A stretch of 64,000 bases of DNA from Gp7-AA10 sp035636095 (GCA_035636095.1 DASPZU010000007.1:82792-146791), one strand, 5' to 3'. Positions 34,451 through 42,872 are shown, counted from the first letter of the stretch. A program made the numbers and translations. The notes: generated by a model from the sequence alone, not told the origin.

Positions 34451-34478
34451 TGGGGTCAGGCCTACCCTGACCCCACTA
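34448..34478. terminator. Perfect 13-bp palindrome carrying both convergent stop codons
   Basis: TAGTGGGGTCAGG, loop CCTAC, CCTGACCCCACTA. The plus-strand TAG (34448-34450) ends the CAP gene and the minus-strand TAG (34478-34476) ends the convergent gene, so a single hairpin is stop signal and likely bidirectional terminator for both. There is no U-tract. Confidence 0.75.
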
Positions 34479-34967
34479 CCCCACGATCCACAAGGCCTGA
34501 CGGCGCGCGACCGCCTGTCGCGCCGAGAGCATGAGCTGCACGTAGGTCTGCACGTCGAGGTCGGCTTCGATCAGCGCATCATCCTCGAGGTATTTGGCGG
34601 CCAGTTGCATGAGCTCGACGTCGTCGGTCGGAAGCGAGCTGAGGGCGGCGAACTTCTGAAGCGTGTCGACCAGCGCCGAGAGGCTGGCGACATGAAAAGG
34701 ATCGGCAACATTCGGCAGCACAATTTCCTCGATGCCCTTCACCGGCGCATCGACGAATACGGCCTGATAGGCGTCGATGCCTGCGATCTGCGGAATGCGC
34801 CGCTGTAGCGCGACCCAGCCGCGGACGTCGACTTCATCGGAGCGATAGGGCTCGTCGACCTGACCGTCCTTGATGGCGAAGCGCTGGCGCAACGCTCCCT
34901 CCACCGCTCGCGCGAGATCGGGTCCTAAAACGTCGTGCGCGGAGCCCGCAACAAAGGTGAGCGGCAC
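34476..34967 (-). CDS. Hypothetical protein
   Basis: 163 residues, starting at GTG 34967. Mixed alpha/beta, acidic, no TM or signal (LTFVAGSAHDVLGPDLARAV, DAYQAVFVDAPVKGIEEIVL, VDTLQKFAALSSLPTDDVEL). I do not recognise the family. Divergent from mprF with 42 bp between. Confidence 0.6.
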   Translation of the reverse strand: MPLTFVAGSAHDVLGPDLARAVEGALRQRFAIKDGQVDEPYRSDEVDVRGWVALQRRIPQIAGIDAYQAVFVDAPVKGIEEIVLPNVADPFHVASLSALVDTLQKFAALSSLPTDDVELMQLAAKYLEDDALIEADLDVQTYVQLMLSARQAVARRQALWIVG

Positions 34968-35009
34968 GGCGTGTCAGCTTACCACGGCACTTTGCATACA
35001 ATCGCGAAG
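34968..35009. promoter_or_regulatory. Divergent promoter of mprF
   Basis: TACAAT (34997-35002) is 7 nt before GTG 35010 of mprF. On the other strand TAAGCT lies 8 nt before the GTG at 34967. No Shine-Dalgarno on either side. Confidence 0.55.
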
Positions 35010-37571
35010 GTGTTCGAACGCCTGAAACGGATCGCGCCGTTTCTCAAGCCGCTGTTGATCCTGGGTCTGTTCGCGATCGCGCTGCGCGTGCTGGCCACCA
35101 CCCTGGCGCAGTATCGCTATCGCGACATCGTCCACTACATCAGCTCGCTGGACGCCGACCAGATCGTCCTGGCTGTCGTTCTCACCTTGCTGGGCTATCT
35201 GGTGATGACGGGCTACGACACGCTGGCATTCGAGTACATCCGCCATCCGCTGCCCTATCGCAAGATCGCGCTGGCGTCGTTCATCGGCTACGCCTTCAAC
35301 AACAACGTGGGGCTGTCGGGTCTGGTCGGTGGATCGCTGCGCTACCGCTTGTACACGGCGTGGCGCTTGAGCGCGGTCGAGATCGCGAAAGTCATCGCGT
35401 TTTGCACCATCAGCTTCTGGCTCGGCTTCATCGTGTTAGGCGGAACGTTCTTCATCATCCTTCCTCCCCAGATCCCGTCGGCGGTGCATTTGCCGATCAA
35501 CTCCATCCGCCTGCTGGGCATCATCCTGTTGCTTCCTGCTCTGGCCTATCTGGGCTGGATCGCGTTCCGACGCGAGCCGGTGCGCATGCGGCAATGGGAA
35601 TTCGAGCTGCCGACCTTCGGGCTCTTTGTGGCGCAGGTGACGATCTCCGCGATCGACTGGATCATTGCGGCGGGCGTCCTCTACATCCTGCTCCCCGATT
35701 CACTTCCGCTGACCTTCACGCGATTTCTGGGCATCTTCCTTCTGGCGCAGATTTCGGGCGTGGCCTCGAATGTTCCCGGCGGCTTCGGAATCTTCGAAGC
35801 GGTCATCCTGATTTTTCTCGCTCCGTTCTACTCCGCTTCCTCGATCCTCGGCGCTCTGGTGGCATTCCGCGTCATCTACTATCTGCTGCCGCTTTTCATC
35901 GCGACCATTCTTTTGTCGACGCACGAGATCGTCGAGAAGCGCGAGGGCGTGGCGCGGGCCTGGAAAATTTTCGGACGATGGGCGCCCGGCATCGCGCCCA
36001 ACCTGCTGGCCTTCACGACCTTCGTCGGCGGCACGGTTCTGCTTTTCTCAGGCGCCACACCGACGCTGCCCAGCCGTCTGCAATGGCTGCGGCGACTCGT
36101 TCCGCTGCCCATCGTCGAGATCTCGCATTTCTTCGGCAGCATCGCCGGGGCGCTTCTGCTGTTGCTCGCGCGCGGCCTGCAGCGCCGTCTCGATGCCGCC
36201 TACCAGCTCGCGCTGGTGATTCTGACCGCGGGCATCTTTCTCCAGATCTTCAAGGGCGGCGATTACGAAGAGGCGGTCATCCTCGGGATCATGTTGTTCG
36301 CGCTGATCTCATCGCGGCGCCACTTCCATCGCAAAGCGTCGCTGGTCAACGAGAGCTTCGGACCGGGATGGATCATCGCGATCCTGCTGGTGCTGATGTC
36401 GTCGGCCTGGCTGGGTTTTTTCAGCTACAAGCACGTCGAGTACTCGAACGATCTGTGGTGGCGATTCGGATTTCGAGGCGATGCGCCGCGATTTCTGCGC
36501 GCCTCGGTCGGCGTCATCGCCGCCATGTTGATCGTGGCCGTGCGCCATCTGCTCCGTCCCGCGATTCCCGAGCCCGATCCGCCCAGCTTCTCGGATCTCG
36601 AGCGCGCAGCGGAGATCGTCCGCCATGATCCTCACAGTGCGGCAGCGCTGGCCGTGCTGGGCGATAAGCCGCTGTTGTGGAGCGAGTCGAGACGCGCCTT
36701 CATCATGTACGGCGTGGAAGGGCGCAGTTGGATCACCATGGGCGACCCGGTCGGACCGGACGAAGAAAAATCGGAGCTGATCTGGAAGTTTCGCGAGCTT
36801 TGCGATCTGCATGCCGGCTGGCCGGTGTTCTACGAAATCAAGCGCCAGCATCTCCACCACTACCTCGACCTCGGCTTGACGCTGCAGAAGATCGGCGAAG
36901 AGGCGCGCGTGCCGCTGCACGACTTCTCGCTCGAGGGCGGCACGCGCAAATGGATGCGCAAGATGCAGCGGAAAGTCGAGTCGGAACACTGCTGGTTCGA
37001 GATTGTGGAGGATGCCACTCCCATTCTTGCCGAGCTGCGCGAGATTTCCGATTCGTGGCTGACGGAAAAGCGAACGCGCGAGAAAGGCTTCTCGCTCGGT
37101 TTCTTTGCAGAGGACTACGTCCGCCGGTTTCCGGTTGCCGTGGTGCGGCGCGGCACCAACCGCATCGTGGCATTCGCGAATGTGTGGGCCAGTGCCACCA
37201 AGGAGGAAGCCTCGGTCGATCTGATGCGGCATCGCGCCGACGCGCCTAACGGCGTGATGGATTTCATGTTCCTGCAGCTCATTCTGTGGGGCCAGCAGCA
37301 GGGCTACCAGTTCTTCAACCTGGGCATGGCGCCGCTCTCGGGCCTCGAGAATCGGTCGCTGGGCACGGTCTGGAACCGCGTCGGCGCGTTGGCCTATCGC
37401 TTCGGCGAGAACTTTTACAACTTCCAGGGACTGCGGCAGTACAAGGAAAAATTCGATCCGATCTGGGAGCCGATGTATCTCGCCTCCCCGGGCGGGCTGG
37501 CGCTGCCGAGGATTTTGACGAATCTGGCGGCGCTCATTTCGGGAGGTCTGCGCGGCGTTGTTGCGAAATGA
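35010..37571 (+). CDS. mprF: Bifunctional phosphatidylglycerol lysyltransferase/flippase MprF
   Basis: 853 residues from GTG 35010. The N-terminal 530 residues form about 14 TM helices of the flippase (SFIGYAFNNNVGLSGLVGGSLRY divided by helices; GVASNVPGGFGIFEA). The C-terminal DUF2156 GNAT-fold synthase has SEVARVPLHDFSLEG-like blocks: IMYGVEGRSWITMGDPVGP, FYEIKRQHLHHYLDLG, KWMRKMQRKVESEHCW, FFNLGMAPLSGLENR. It transfers an aminoacyl group (usually Lys or Ala) from tRNA to phosphatidylglycerol and flips the product, lowering the negative charge of the membrane. Followed by two VirJ/AcvB-like genes that may hydrolyse the product. Confidence 0.93.
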   Translation: MFERLKRIAPFLKPLLILGLFAIALRVLATTLAQYRYRDIVHYISSLDADQIVLAVVLTLLGYLVMTGYDTLAFEYIRHPLPYRKIALASFIGYAFNNNVGLSGLVGGSLRYRLYTAWRLSAVEIAKVIAFCTISFWLGFIVLGGTFFIILPPQIPSAVHLPINSIRLLGIILLLPALAYLGWIAFRREPVRMRQWEFELPTFGLFVAQVTISAIDWIIAAGVLYILLPDSLPLTFTRFLGIFLLAQISGVASNVPGGFGIFEAVILIFLAPFYSASSILGALVAFRVIYYLLPLFIATILLSTHEIVEKREGVARAWKIFGRWAPGIAPNLLAFTTFVGGTVLLFSGATPTLPSRLQWLRRLVPLPIVEISHFFGSIAGALLLLLARGLQRRLDAAYQLALVILTAGIFLQIFKGGDYEEAVILGIMLFALISSRRHFHRKASLVNESFGPGWIIAILLVLMSSAWLGFFSYKHVEYSNDLWWRFGFRGDAPRFLRASVGVIAAMLIVAVRHLLRPAIPEPDPPSFSDLERAAEIVRHDPHSAAALAVLGDKPLLWSESRRAFIMYGVEGRSWITMGDPVGPDEEKSELIWKFRELCDLHAGWPVFYEIKRQHLHHYLDLGLTLQKIGEEARVPLHDFSLEGGTRKWMRKMQRKVESEHCWFEIVEDATPILAELREISDSWLTEKRTREKGFSLGFFAEDYVRRFPVAVVRRGTNRIVAFANVWASATKEEASVDLMRHRADAPNGVMDFMFLQLILWGQQQGYQFFNLGMAPLSGLENRSLGTVWNRVGALAYRFGENFYNFQGLRQYKEKFDPIWEPMYLASPGGLALPRILTNLAALISGGLRGVVAK

Positions 37572-37658
37572 AAAATTTCAAATTTCAAATGGAAAATTGA
37601 AAAGGAGGCCGTACGGCGATTTTCCATTTTTCATTTGAAATTTGAAATTTGAAATTTA
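37572..37658. repeat. Inverted repeat of heptamers (AAATTTC / GAAATTT)
   Basis: The left arm has AAATTTC repeated then GGAAAATTG. After a GC-rich loop the right arm has TTTTCCATT and GAAATTT repeated three times. It starts at the mprF stop, fills the gap before the first VirJ-like gene and is strikingly AT-rich in this genome. Confidence 0.85.
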
Positions 37659-37678
37659 CTGTTGTAGCGCACGGCCCG

Positions 37679-38326
37679 ATGCTCGCTCTCCTCCTCGCCG
37701 CGACCGTCACCACCTCGAAGCTCCCGCTCGTCGAAGTTCCAGCGACCAGCGGCGCTTCGGACACGCTGGTCGTTTTTGTGTCGGGGGACGGTGGCTGGGC
37801 AAAGATCGACAAGGCCATTTCGAAGATTCTCGCGGACCACGGAATGCCGGTCGTCGGCCTCAATGCGCTGCAGTATTTCTGGACGAAGCGCACGCCCGAT
37901 TCGGCATCGCGCGACCTGCAGACGATCCTGGAGCGTTACCTGAGGCTCTGGAAAAAGCAGCGCGTGCTGTTCGTTGGGTACTCGCGCGGTGCCGATGTGC
38001 TGCCGTTCATGATCAGCCGTCTGCCGCCGGATTTGCGCGACCGAACCCGGCTGCTGGCGCTCCTCGGTCCAAGTCCCAAAGTCGAATTCGAATTTCACAT
38101 CGGCGACTGGATGCGGACCAGCTCCAAAACCGGATACGATGTCAAACCGGAAGTTGACAAATTAATGTCACATAATATCGTGTGCCTTTTTGGAGAGGAC
38201 GACAAAGACTCCCTCTGTCCGATGCTCTCCGCAGCGCGGATCAGCTCGGTCATGCTCAAGGGCGCGCATCACTTCGACGGCGGCTATGACAAGCTGGCCC
38301 ACATCATCCTCGCGAATCTCCAATGA
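37679..38326 (+). CDS. VirJ/AcvB-like alpha/beta hydrolase, copy 1
   Basis: 215 residues with a signal-like N-terminus (MLALLLAATVTTS). VFVSGDGGWAKIDKAISKIL and the nucleophile elbow LFVGYSRGADVLPFMISRL are diagnostic of the VirJ domain (PF06057); GEDDKDSLCP and KGAHHFDGGY supply the acid and His. Agrobacterium AcvB, which has this domain, hydrolyses lysyl-phosphatidylglycerol, so placement 100 bp after mprF suggests turnover of aminoacylated lipid. ATG 37679 is preferred over TTG 37649, which lies in the AT-rich repeat. Confidence 0.8.
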   Translation: MLALLLAATVTTSKLPLVEVPATSGASDTLVVFVSGDGGWAKIDKAISKILADHGMPVVGLNALQYFWTKRTPDSASRDLQTILERYLRLWKKQRVLFVGYSRGADVLPFMISRLPPDLRDRTRLLALLGPSPKVEFEFHIGDWMRTSSKTGYDVKPEVDKLMSHNIVCLFGEDDKDSLCPMLSAARISSVMLKGAHHFDGGYDKLAHIILANLQ

Positions 38327-38973
38327 TGAGCATCCTCTTCGCGCTGGCCACGACCTGCCAGGCCCCGATCATCGAGCTGCCGGCAACCGGCCGCCCGGGC
38401 GATCGTTTCGCGGTCATGCTGACCGGCGATGGCGGATGGCGGCGGATCGACAAGCGCGTGACGGACGGACTCCGTGCCGAAGGAATTCCGATCGTCGGAT
38501 TCCTCGCCTCGAGTTACTTCCGAACGCGCCGCACTCCCGAAGAGAGTTCTTGCGCACTCGCGCACATCGTTCGGTCCTATAAAGAGCGATGGAACAAGGC
38601 CAAGGTCATTCTGATCGGCTATTCACGCGGCGCCGATGTTCTGCCGTTCATGATCAATCGCCTGTCACGCGACGTCCGCGACTCCATCCAGCTGGTCGCG
38701 CTGCTGGGGCTGGAGCCGTCCATCGACTTCGAATACGAACCGACGTGGACGTTCGGCCACTACATGCATCACCACGTTCAGTATCCAGTCCTTCCGGAGG
38801 CGCAAAAGATGCGGGGCATGAACGTTCTTTGCATCTATGGTGTCAAAGAAAAAGACACGCTGTGCACGCATCTCGACCCGTTGCAGTTCAAGATTCTTCG
38901 CGAGCCGGGCGGACACCATTTTGCCGGACGCTATTCCGAGGTCACCGAGGCGATTCTGAATGCGGCGCGCTGA
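38323..38973 (+). CDS. VirJ/AcvB-like alpha/beta hydrolase, copy 2
   Basis: 216 residues, a tandem paralogue of the preceding gene (MLTGDGGWRRIDKRVTDGL, LIGYSRGADVLPFMINRL, YGVKEKDTLCTHLD, GGHHFAGRYSEV). Its ATG overlaps the upstream stop (ATGA), so the pair is translationally coupled. The N-terminus is short and weakly hydrophobic (MMSILFALATTCQA). Two hydrolases behind one lysyl-PG synthase may have different aminoacyl specificity or location; this is inference. Confidence 0.8.
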   Translation: MMSILFALATTCQAPIIELPATGRPGDRFAVMLTGDGGWRRIDKRVTDGLRAEGIPIVGFLASSYFRTRRTPEESSCALAHIVRSYKERWNKAKVILIGYSRGADVLPFMINRLSRDVRDSIQLVALLGLEPSIDFEYEPTWTFGHYMHHHVQYPVLPEAQKMRGMNVLCIYGVKEKDTLCTHLDPLQFKILREPGGHHFAGRYSEVTEAILNAAR

Positions 38974-39361
38974 TGCATTGTTAGTGATGTTGGCGCTGCT
39001 CGGATGTCACAGTCCGACTGCGCCCACCGAAAACATCGCGAAGGTTTACGGCCGGCTTTCGGGTGTGGTGAAGATCGGACCCAACTGTCCGGTCGAGCAA
39101 GCCGGAAATCCGTGTCCGACGCCGCCGGGTGCGTACGCGCTCCGCAAGATCCTCGTGTTTGACGAGAAGCGCACGAATCTTCTCTTCACGGTCGATATCG
39201 ACTCGCAGGGCTTGTACCTCATCGATCTCGTGGCGGGAAAATATCTGGTCGATGCCAAGCTGGTTGGGATCGATCGCACCAGCGATTTGCCGAAACTGGT
39301 CGAAATTCACACTAACAGCGTCACCAAGCTCGACGTGAACATCGACACCGGCTTGCGCTGA
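38960..39361 (+). CDS. Small hypothetical lipoprotein
   Basis: 133 residues: MRRADALLVMLALLGCHS has a lipobox (LLGC), then a beta-sandwich-like domain (GRLSGVVKIGPNCPVEQAGN, PGAYALRKILVFD, GLYLIDLVAGKYLVDAKL) like those seen in prealbumin/carboxypeptidase-regulatory folds. Overlaps the VirJ-like gene by 14 bp and probably belongs to the mprF operon. No known function. Confidence 0.65.
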   Translation: MRRADALLVMLALLGCHSPTAPTENIAKVYGRLSGVVKIGPNCPVEQAGNPCPTPPGAYALRKILVFDEKRTNLLFTVDIDSQGLYLIDLVAGKYLVDAKLVGIDRTSDLPKLVEIHTNSVTKLDVNIDTGLR

Positions 39362-39410
39362 TCGCGCATCCCGTTTGCACACAAAAGATGTTGAAAGGAG
39401 GACAGAGTTT

Positions 39411-39941
39411 ATGGCCGAGTTACGCAATCAGGAGCGCAGTGAAAAGGTTGACCGGGAGCAGCCTCAACGCACCGAACGGGAGAAGTCGCAGCAGATTTCG
39501 AGACGGGAACCTTCACGCGGCCTGATCAATTACTACGATCCGTTCAGGATGTTGACTGGTTTCCAGCGGGAGATGGAACGGCTCTTCGACAACCTCGGAT
39601 TCGGATCGCTCCCCGCCGGATGGTCGCCTCAAATCGAATTGTACGAGCGCGACAACAAGCTGGTAGTAAGCGCCGACCTTCCCGGACTCAACAAGGACGA
39701 CGTCAAAGTCGAGATCAATGACAACGTCCTGACCATCGAAGGTGATCGCAAGAATGAACGCCGCGACGAGCAAGCGGGATGGAGCGAGCGCACTTACGGA
39801 CGTTTCGTCCGCTCGATCGCCCTCCCTGAAGGCATCAACGGCGAAAATGCAAACGCCACCTTCAAGAACGGCGTTCTCGAGATCACTCTCGACGCGCCGC
39901 GTCAGGCGCAACCGCGCGGACGCCGCATCGAAGTGAAGTGA
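39411..39941 (+). CDS. Small heat shock protein (Hsp20/alpha-crystallin)
   Basis: 176 residues. The N-terminal 40 residues are very polar and charged (KVDREQPQRTEREKSQQISR). The alpha-crystallin domain follows with PQIELYERDNKLVVSADLPG, DDVKVEINDNVLTIEG, and the terminal beta strand FKNGVLEITL. The canonical I-x-I tail motif is present as RIEV. ATP-independent holdase. It has a strong Shine-Dalgarno (AAAGGAGG, 9 nt). No CIRCE element or ROSE-like hairpin was found in the 49 bp upstream. Confidence 0.92.
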   Translation: MAELRNQERSEKVDREQPQRTEREKSQQISRREPSRGLINYYDPFRMLTGFQREMERLFDNLGFGSLPAGWSPQIELYERDNKLVVSADLPGLNKDDVKVEINDNVLTIEGDRKNERRDEQAGWSERTYGRFVRSIALPEGINGENANATFKNGVLEITLDAPRQAQPRGRRIEVK

Positions 39942-39944
39942 CGC

Positions 39945-40001
39945 GTGTAGGGGCCGGCTTCAGCCGGCCCCCCCTGGGCGGGCTGAAGCCCGCCTCCACA
40001 C
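39945..40001. repeat. REP-like palindrome, family R3 copy 1
   Basis: GTGTAGGGGCCGGCTTCAGC then CGGCCCC, and GGGCGGGCTGAAGCCCGCC then TCCACAC: two GGCTTCAGCC-type hairpins bounded by an outer GTGTAGG/CCTCCACAC. It matches 49985-50034. It lies between the convergent Hsp20 and SWIB genes. Confidence 0.8.
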
Positions 40002-40010
40002 AAGCGCGCC

Positions 40011-40292
40011 TCAGCTCAGGTGCTTGTTGACCAGAGCAGTCATCTCGAACATCGAGACCTGCTTCTTGCCGCCGAAGATCTTTTTCAGATTGTCATCGGC
40101 GTTGATCATGCGCTTGTTCTGCTGATCCTGAAGGCCGTTGGCTTTGATGTAATCCCAGACCTTCTTGGTGACCTCGCTCCGCGGAATAGGTTTGCTTCCG
40201 ACAATCGGTGCCAGATCTGCACTGGGCTGCACCTCGGCCGCCAATCCCTTGCCGCCCCCTTTTGAGCTCGATCCCTTCTTTGTCGCCATCAT
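40011..40292 (-). CDS. SWIB/MDM2-domain protein
   Basis: 93 residues: a Ser/Gly/Lys-rich tail (MMATKKGSSSKGGGKGLAAE) followed by a SWIB fold (PIPRSEVTKKVWDYIKANGL, KRMINADDNLKKIFGGKKQV, FEMTALVNKHL). In bacteria SWIB proteins occur in Chlamydiae, Acidobacteria and some other phyla; a nucleoid or DNA-associated role is suspected but unproven. Shine-Dalgarno GGAGA lies just before the two ATGs. Confidence 0.88.
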   Translation of the reverse strand: MMATKKGSSSKGGGKGLAAEVQPSADLAPIVGSKPIPRSEVTKKVWDYIKANGLQDQQNKRMINADDNLKKIFGGKKQVSMFEMTALVNKHLS

Positions 40293-40348
40293 TTTTCTCC
40301 GTTCGTTTTTGAGCGATTGTGTCGTAGCGTAACGCAGAGGTCAAACAA

Positions 40349-41093
40349 TTGCTCGCTTTTCAAGATAACGGCCAGGGGCGGCCGGTCGTATGGATCCACG
40401 GTTTTCCGCACGCCTCGGCGATCTTTCAACCGCAGGTAACCCTCAGCGGACTGAGGCACATTCGCGTCGATCTCCCCGGCTTCGGAGCGTCTCCGCCGGC
40501 ATCCAAAGAACTCTCGATCGCCGATTATTCGCGAGAAATTCTTTCCGTCCTGGACCATGTGCACATCGACAAAGCGATCGCGGCGGGCATTTCGATGGGT
40601 GGATACATTCTGATGCAGATCCTGCGCGACGCGCCGCATCGCATGGAGGGAGTCATTCTCATCAACACGCGCTGATTCCGACCAGGCGCGCGAGGATCGA
40701 CTCAAAACGATCGCCGGGATCGAGAAGGACGGAGCGGCACGCATCGTCGACGAGATGCTCCCCAAGATGATCTGGAATGACGCGCGCAGAAAAGCCTTCC
40801 GCGACATCATGATGACGGCCACCGCGCAGGGGATGATGGCCGCGCAGCGCGCGATGGCCGGACGTCCCGATTCGACATCGACGTTGCGCGCGTTGAAGGT
40901 GCCCGCACTCGTCATCGGGAGCGATCACGATCCGATTACATCCACCGACGATGCGCGGCGGATGGCGGCGTTGATCAAGGGATCGAAATGCGTGGTGATC
41001 GAAAACGCGGCCCACGCATCGAATTTCGATCAGCCGGAAGCATTCAATCGCGCCGTCACCGAATTCCTCGGCACGCGTTTCGGATCGAAATGA
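40349..41093 (+). pseudogene. Alpha/beta-fold hydrolase broken by a 2-nt deletion
   Basis: The first part (TTG 40349 to TGA 40675) has the oxyanion region WIHGFPHASAIF and the nucleophile AAGISMGGYILMQI, ending VILINTR. The rest of the fold (SDQAREDRLKTIAGIEKDG, VIGSDHDPITS with the acid, VIENAAHASNFDQPEAF with the His) continues in another frame from about 40674 to 41093. The junction ACGCGCTGAT is explained by loss of one GC from a CGCGCG run; restoring it gives INTRADSD, a common sequence in this family. Real decay and sequencing error are both possible. The 3' end overlaps gluQ by 64 bp. Confidence 0.75.
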
Positions 41094-41899
41094 TCGAGCG
41101 CTTCCTGGAGCGACGTCGCCTCCATTCCTAGAACGCGGATCGCGGCGGACAGGGTATTGGGGACGTCGAGTGACGCGAGTGGCAGTGCACCGTCGCGTTT
41201 GCCGAGCTTCGATCCGTCAGCACCGACGACCAGCGGAAGATGCGCGTACTCGGGAGTGGGCAGGCCGAGCGCGCGCTGCAAGGCGATCTGCCGTGCGGTC
41301 GACGGAAGCAAATCACCGCCGCGGACAACCTGCGTCACTCCCTGCTCGGCGTCGTCGACAACAACCGCGAGCTGATACGCGAATGGACCATCGGCGCGCT
41401 TCACGACGAAGTCGCCGGTCTGTCGCGCAATATTTTCTTCAATGTGGCCCACCACGATGTCGTCGAATGCGATGACAACGTCAGGCGAACGGAAACGGAT
41501 CGCATGCGCGACGCGGCCCGGCGGCAGGCCATTGCTACAAGTTCCCGGATAGACCGGCTCACTGCCCAGAGGTGCCGATGCGGCGCGTTGGATGTCGGCG
41601 CGGCTGCACGCGCATTCGTAAACGAATCCCAGGGCGCGAAGCTTCGCCAGGGCCGCCTCGTAGAAATGTGTGCGCTCGGATTGACGCACGACCTCGCCGT
41701 CCCACTCCAAACCGTATCGCCGCAAAGTCCCGAGGATTTCTTCGGCCGATCCGGGAACGACTCGAGGGGCGTCGAGATCTTCGATCCGCACCAGCCACCG
41801 CCCTCCCGCCGCACGTGCGAACAGCCACGAGCCGACGGCGGCCACCAGGCTGCCGAAGTGCAACGGCCCGGTCGGCGACGGAGCGAATCGGCCTGTCAG
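41030..41899 (-). CDS. gluQ: Glutamyl-Q tRNA(Asp) synthetase GluQ-RS
   Basis: A truncated class I GluRS catalytic domain that attaches Glu to queuosine in tRNA-Asp. FAPSPTGPLHFGSL (HIGH-type motif), RIEDLDAPRV, zinc cysteines in YECACSRAD and PGTCSNG, and GSKLGKRDGA (KMSKS-type) are present. The conserved N-terminus TGRFAPSPTG is reached only from CTG at 41899, which overlaps the upstream stop as CTGA; no ATG, GTG or TTG exists there. The first other start (TTG 41863) would delete the motif. The family role links to queA at 25.5-26.5 kb (queuosine). Confidence 0.88.
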   Translation of the reverse strand: MTGRFAPSPTGPLHFGSLVAAVGSWLFARAAGGRWLVRIEDLDAPRVVPGSAEEILGTLRRYGLEWDGEVVRQSERTHFYEAALAKLRALGFVYECACSRADIQRAASAPLGSEPVYPGTCSNGLPPGRVAHAIRFRSPDVVIAFDDIVVGHIEENIARQTGDFVVKRADGPFAYQLAVVVDDAEQGVTQVVRGGDLLPSTARQIALQRALGLPTPEYAHLPLVVGADGSKLGKRDGALPLASLDVPNTLSAAIRVLGMEATSLQEALDHFDPKRVPRNSVTARLNASG

Positions 41900-42411
41900 C
41901 GTGGAAGCGAGCCCTGAATCTGCCTGGCGCGCGCAAGGTGCTTGTCGAGAAGCTTTCGCAACTCGGTCAATTGTTCCTTGACCGCCTTTTTTTTCGCGCT
42001 CGGCATCAACTTGGTGTCGATCATTGACAGGAGTGACTGGTGCGCGTCGACCTGACGCTCGATGTACGCGCGATCGAACGCGGCGCCCGACAGCGGACGG
42101 AGACGATCGGCGGCCGCGCCGGAAGCGGCGTCGAGCTCGCGGCTGAGAGTCGTGTCCGACGAGGCCACGTCGGCGCGCGACAGTTCCGATTCCGCCTTGT
42201 TGTTCTGCGATGTGTGTTCGGTCACCATCATGGTCGCGAAGTCGCGGACGCCGGTGTTGGTGGCTTTCGTCCGTGCGACCTCGCCTTCGCGTACTTCGCC
42301 GATGTTGGCCACCCGCATGATCATGGCGATGTCGGAGTCACTCAGATTTTGTTGAACCGACGTGGCGCAACCGGGAAGCAGCGTCAAGGCCATAAGGATT
42401 CGGAATTTCAT
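41896..42411 (-). CDS. DUF4142 lipoprotein
   Basis: 171 residues: lipobox LLPGC near residue 15, then a four-helix, ferritin-like DUF4142 domain (FATMMVTEHTSQNNKAESEL, RPLSGAAFDRAYIERQVDAH, LMPSAKKKAVKEQLTELRKL). Function unknown; members are common envelope proteins in soil bacteria. Stop overlaps the gluQ CTG start. Confidence 0.85.
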   Translation of the reverse strand: MKFRILMALTLLPGCATSVQQNLSDSDIAMIMRVANIGEVREGEVARTKATNTGVRDFATMMVTEHTSQNNKAESELSRADVASSDTTLSRELDAASGAAADRLRPLSGAAFDRAYIERQVDAHQSLLSMIDTKLMPSAKKKAVKEQLTELRKLLDKHLARARQIQGSLPR

Positions 42412-42440
42412 CGTCCATCACTCCGCGTTATTCTCTTCGC
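42412..42440. promoter_or_regulatory. 29-bp divergent promoter with start-proximal -10
   Basis: TATTCT (42429-42434) is 6 nt before ATG 42441. The minus-strand gene (start 42411) has a GGAG and AATAAC upstream in the same space. Confidence 0.5.
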
Positions 42441-42872
42441 ATGGCCCGCGCCAACCCTGAATTGATCGGCGCGTTGCGGCAGACCGCCGAGCGCCTCTCG
42501 GGCGACGTATCCTACCAGTGGGGCCACATGGGCATGTGCAACTGCGGCCACCTGGCCCAGTCCATCACCGGACTGGCGAGCGCGGAGATCCATCAGTCGG
42601 CGCTGATCCGCGAAGGCGATTGGGAGCAACAGGCGCGCGATTATTGTCCGACCAGCGGCAACCTCATCGACGTCGTCCTGGCAGCCATGTTCGAGTTCGG
42701 CCTCACCCGCGAGGATGTTCGTCATCTGGAAAAATTGTCCGATCCCGAAGTCGTCCGCCGAATCGGTCGCTACCTTCGGTTCAACAATCGTGACGACCTT
42801 GTCCTCTACATGCGAACGTGGCCGGATATGCTGGAAGAATCCGTTTTGCAGCTCGAATGCGCGTTCGCGTAA
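42441..42872 (+). CDS. Conserved hypothetical protein with CNCGH motif
   Basis: 143 residues, mostly helical, no signal or TM. GHMGMCNCGHLAQSITGL and a later Cys in RDYCPTSGNL could bind a metal. The last part (EVVRRIGRYLRFNNRDDLVL) is amphipathic. I have no function for it. It overlaps the following RNA methyltransferase by 16 bp, so the two are probably coexpressed. Confidence 0.7.
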   Translation: MARANPELIGALRQTAERLSGDVSYQWGHMGMCNCGHLAQSITGLASAEIHQSALIREGDWEQQARDYCPTSGNLIDVVLAAMFEFGLTREDVRHLEKLSDPEVVRRIGRYLRFNNRDDLVLYMRTWPDMLEESVLQLECAFA

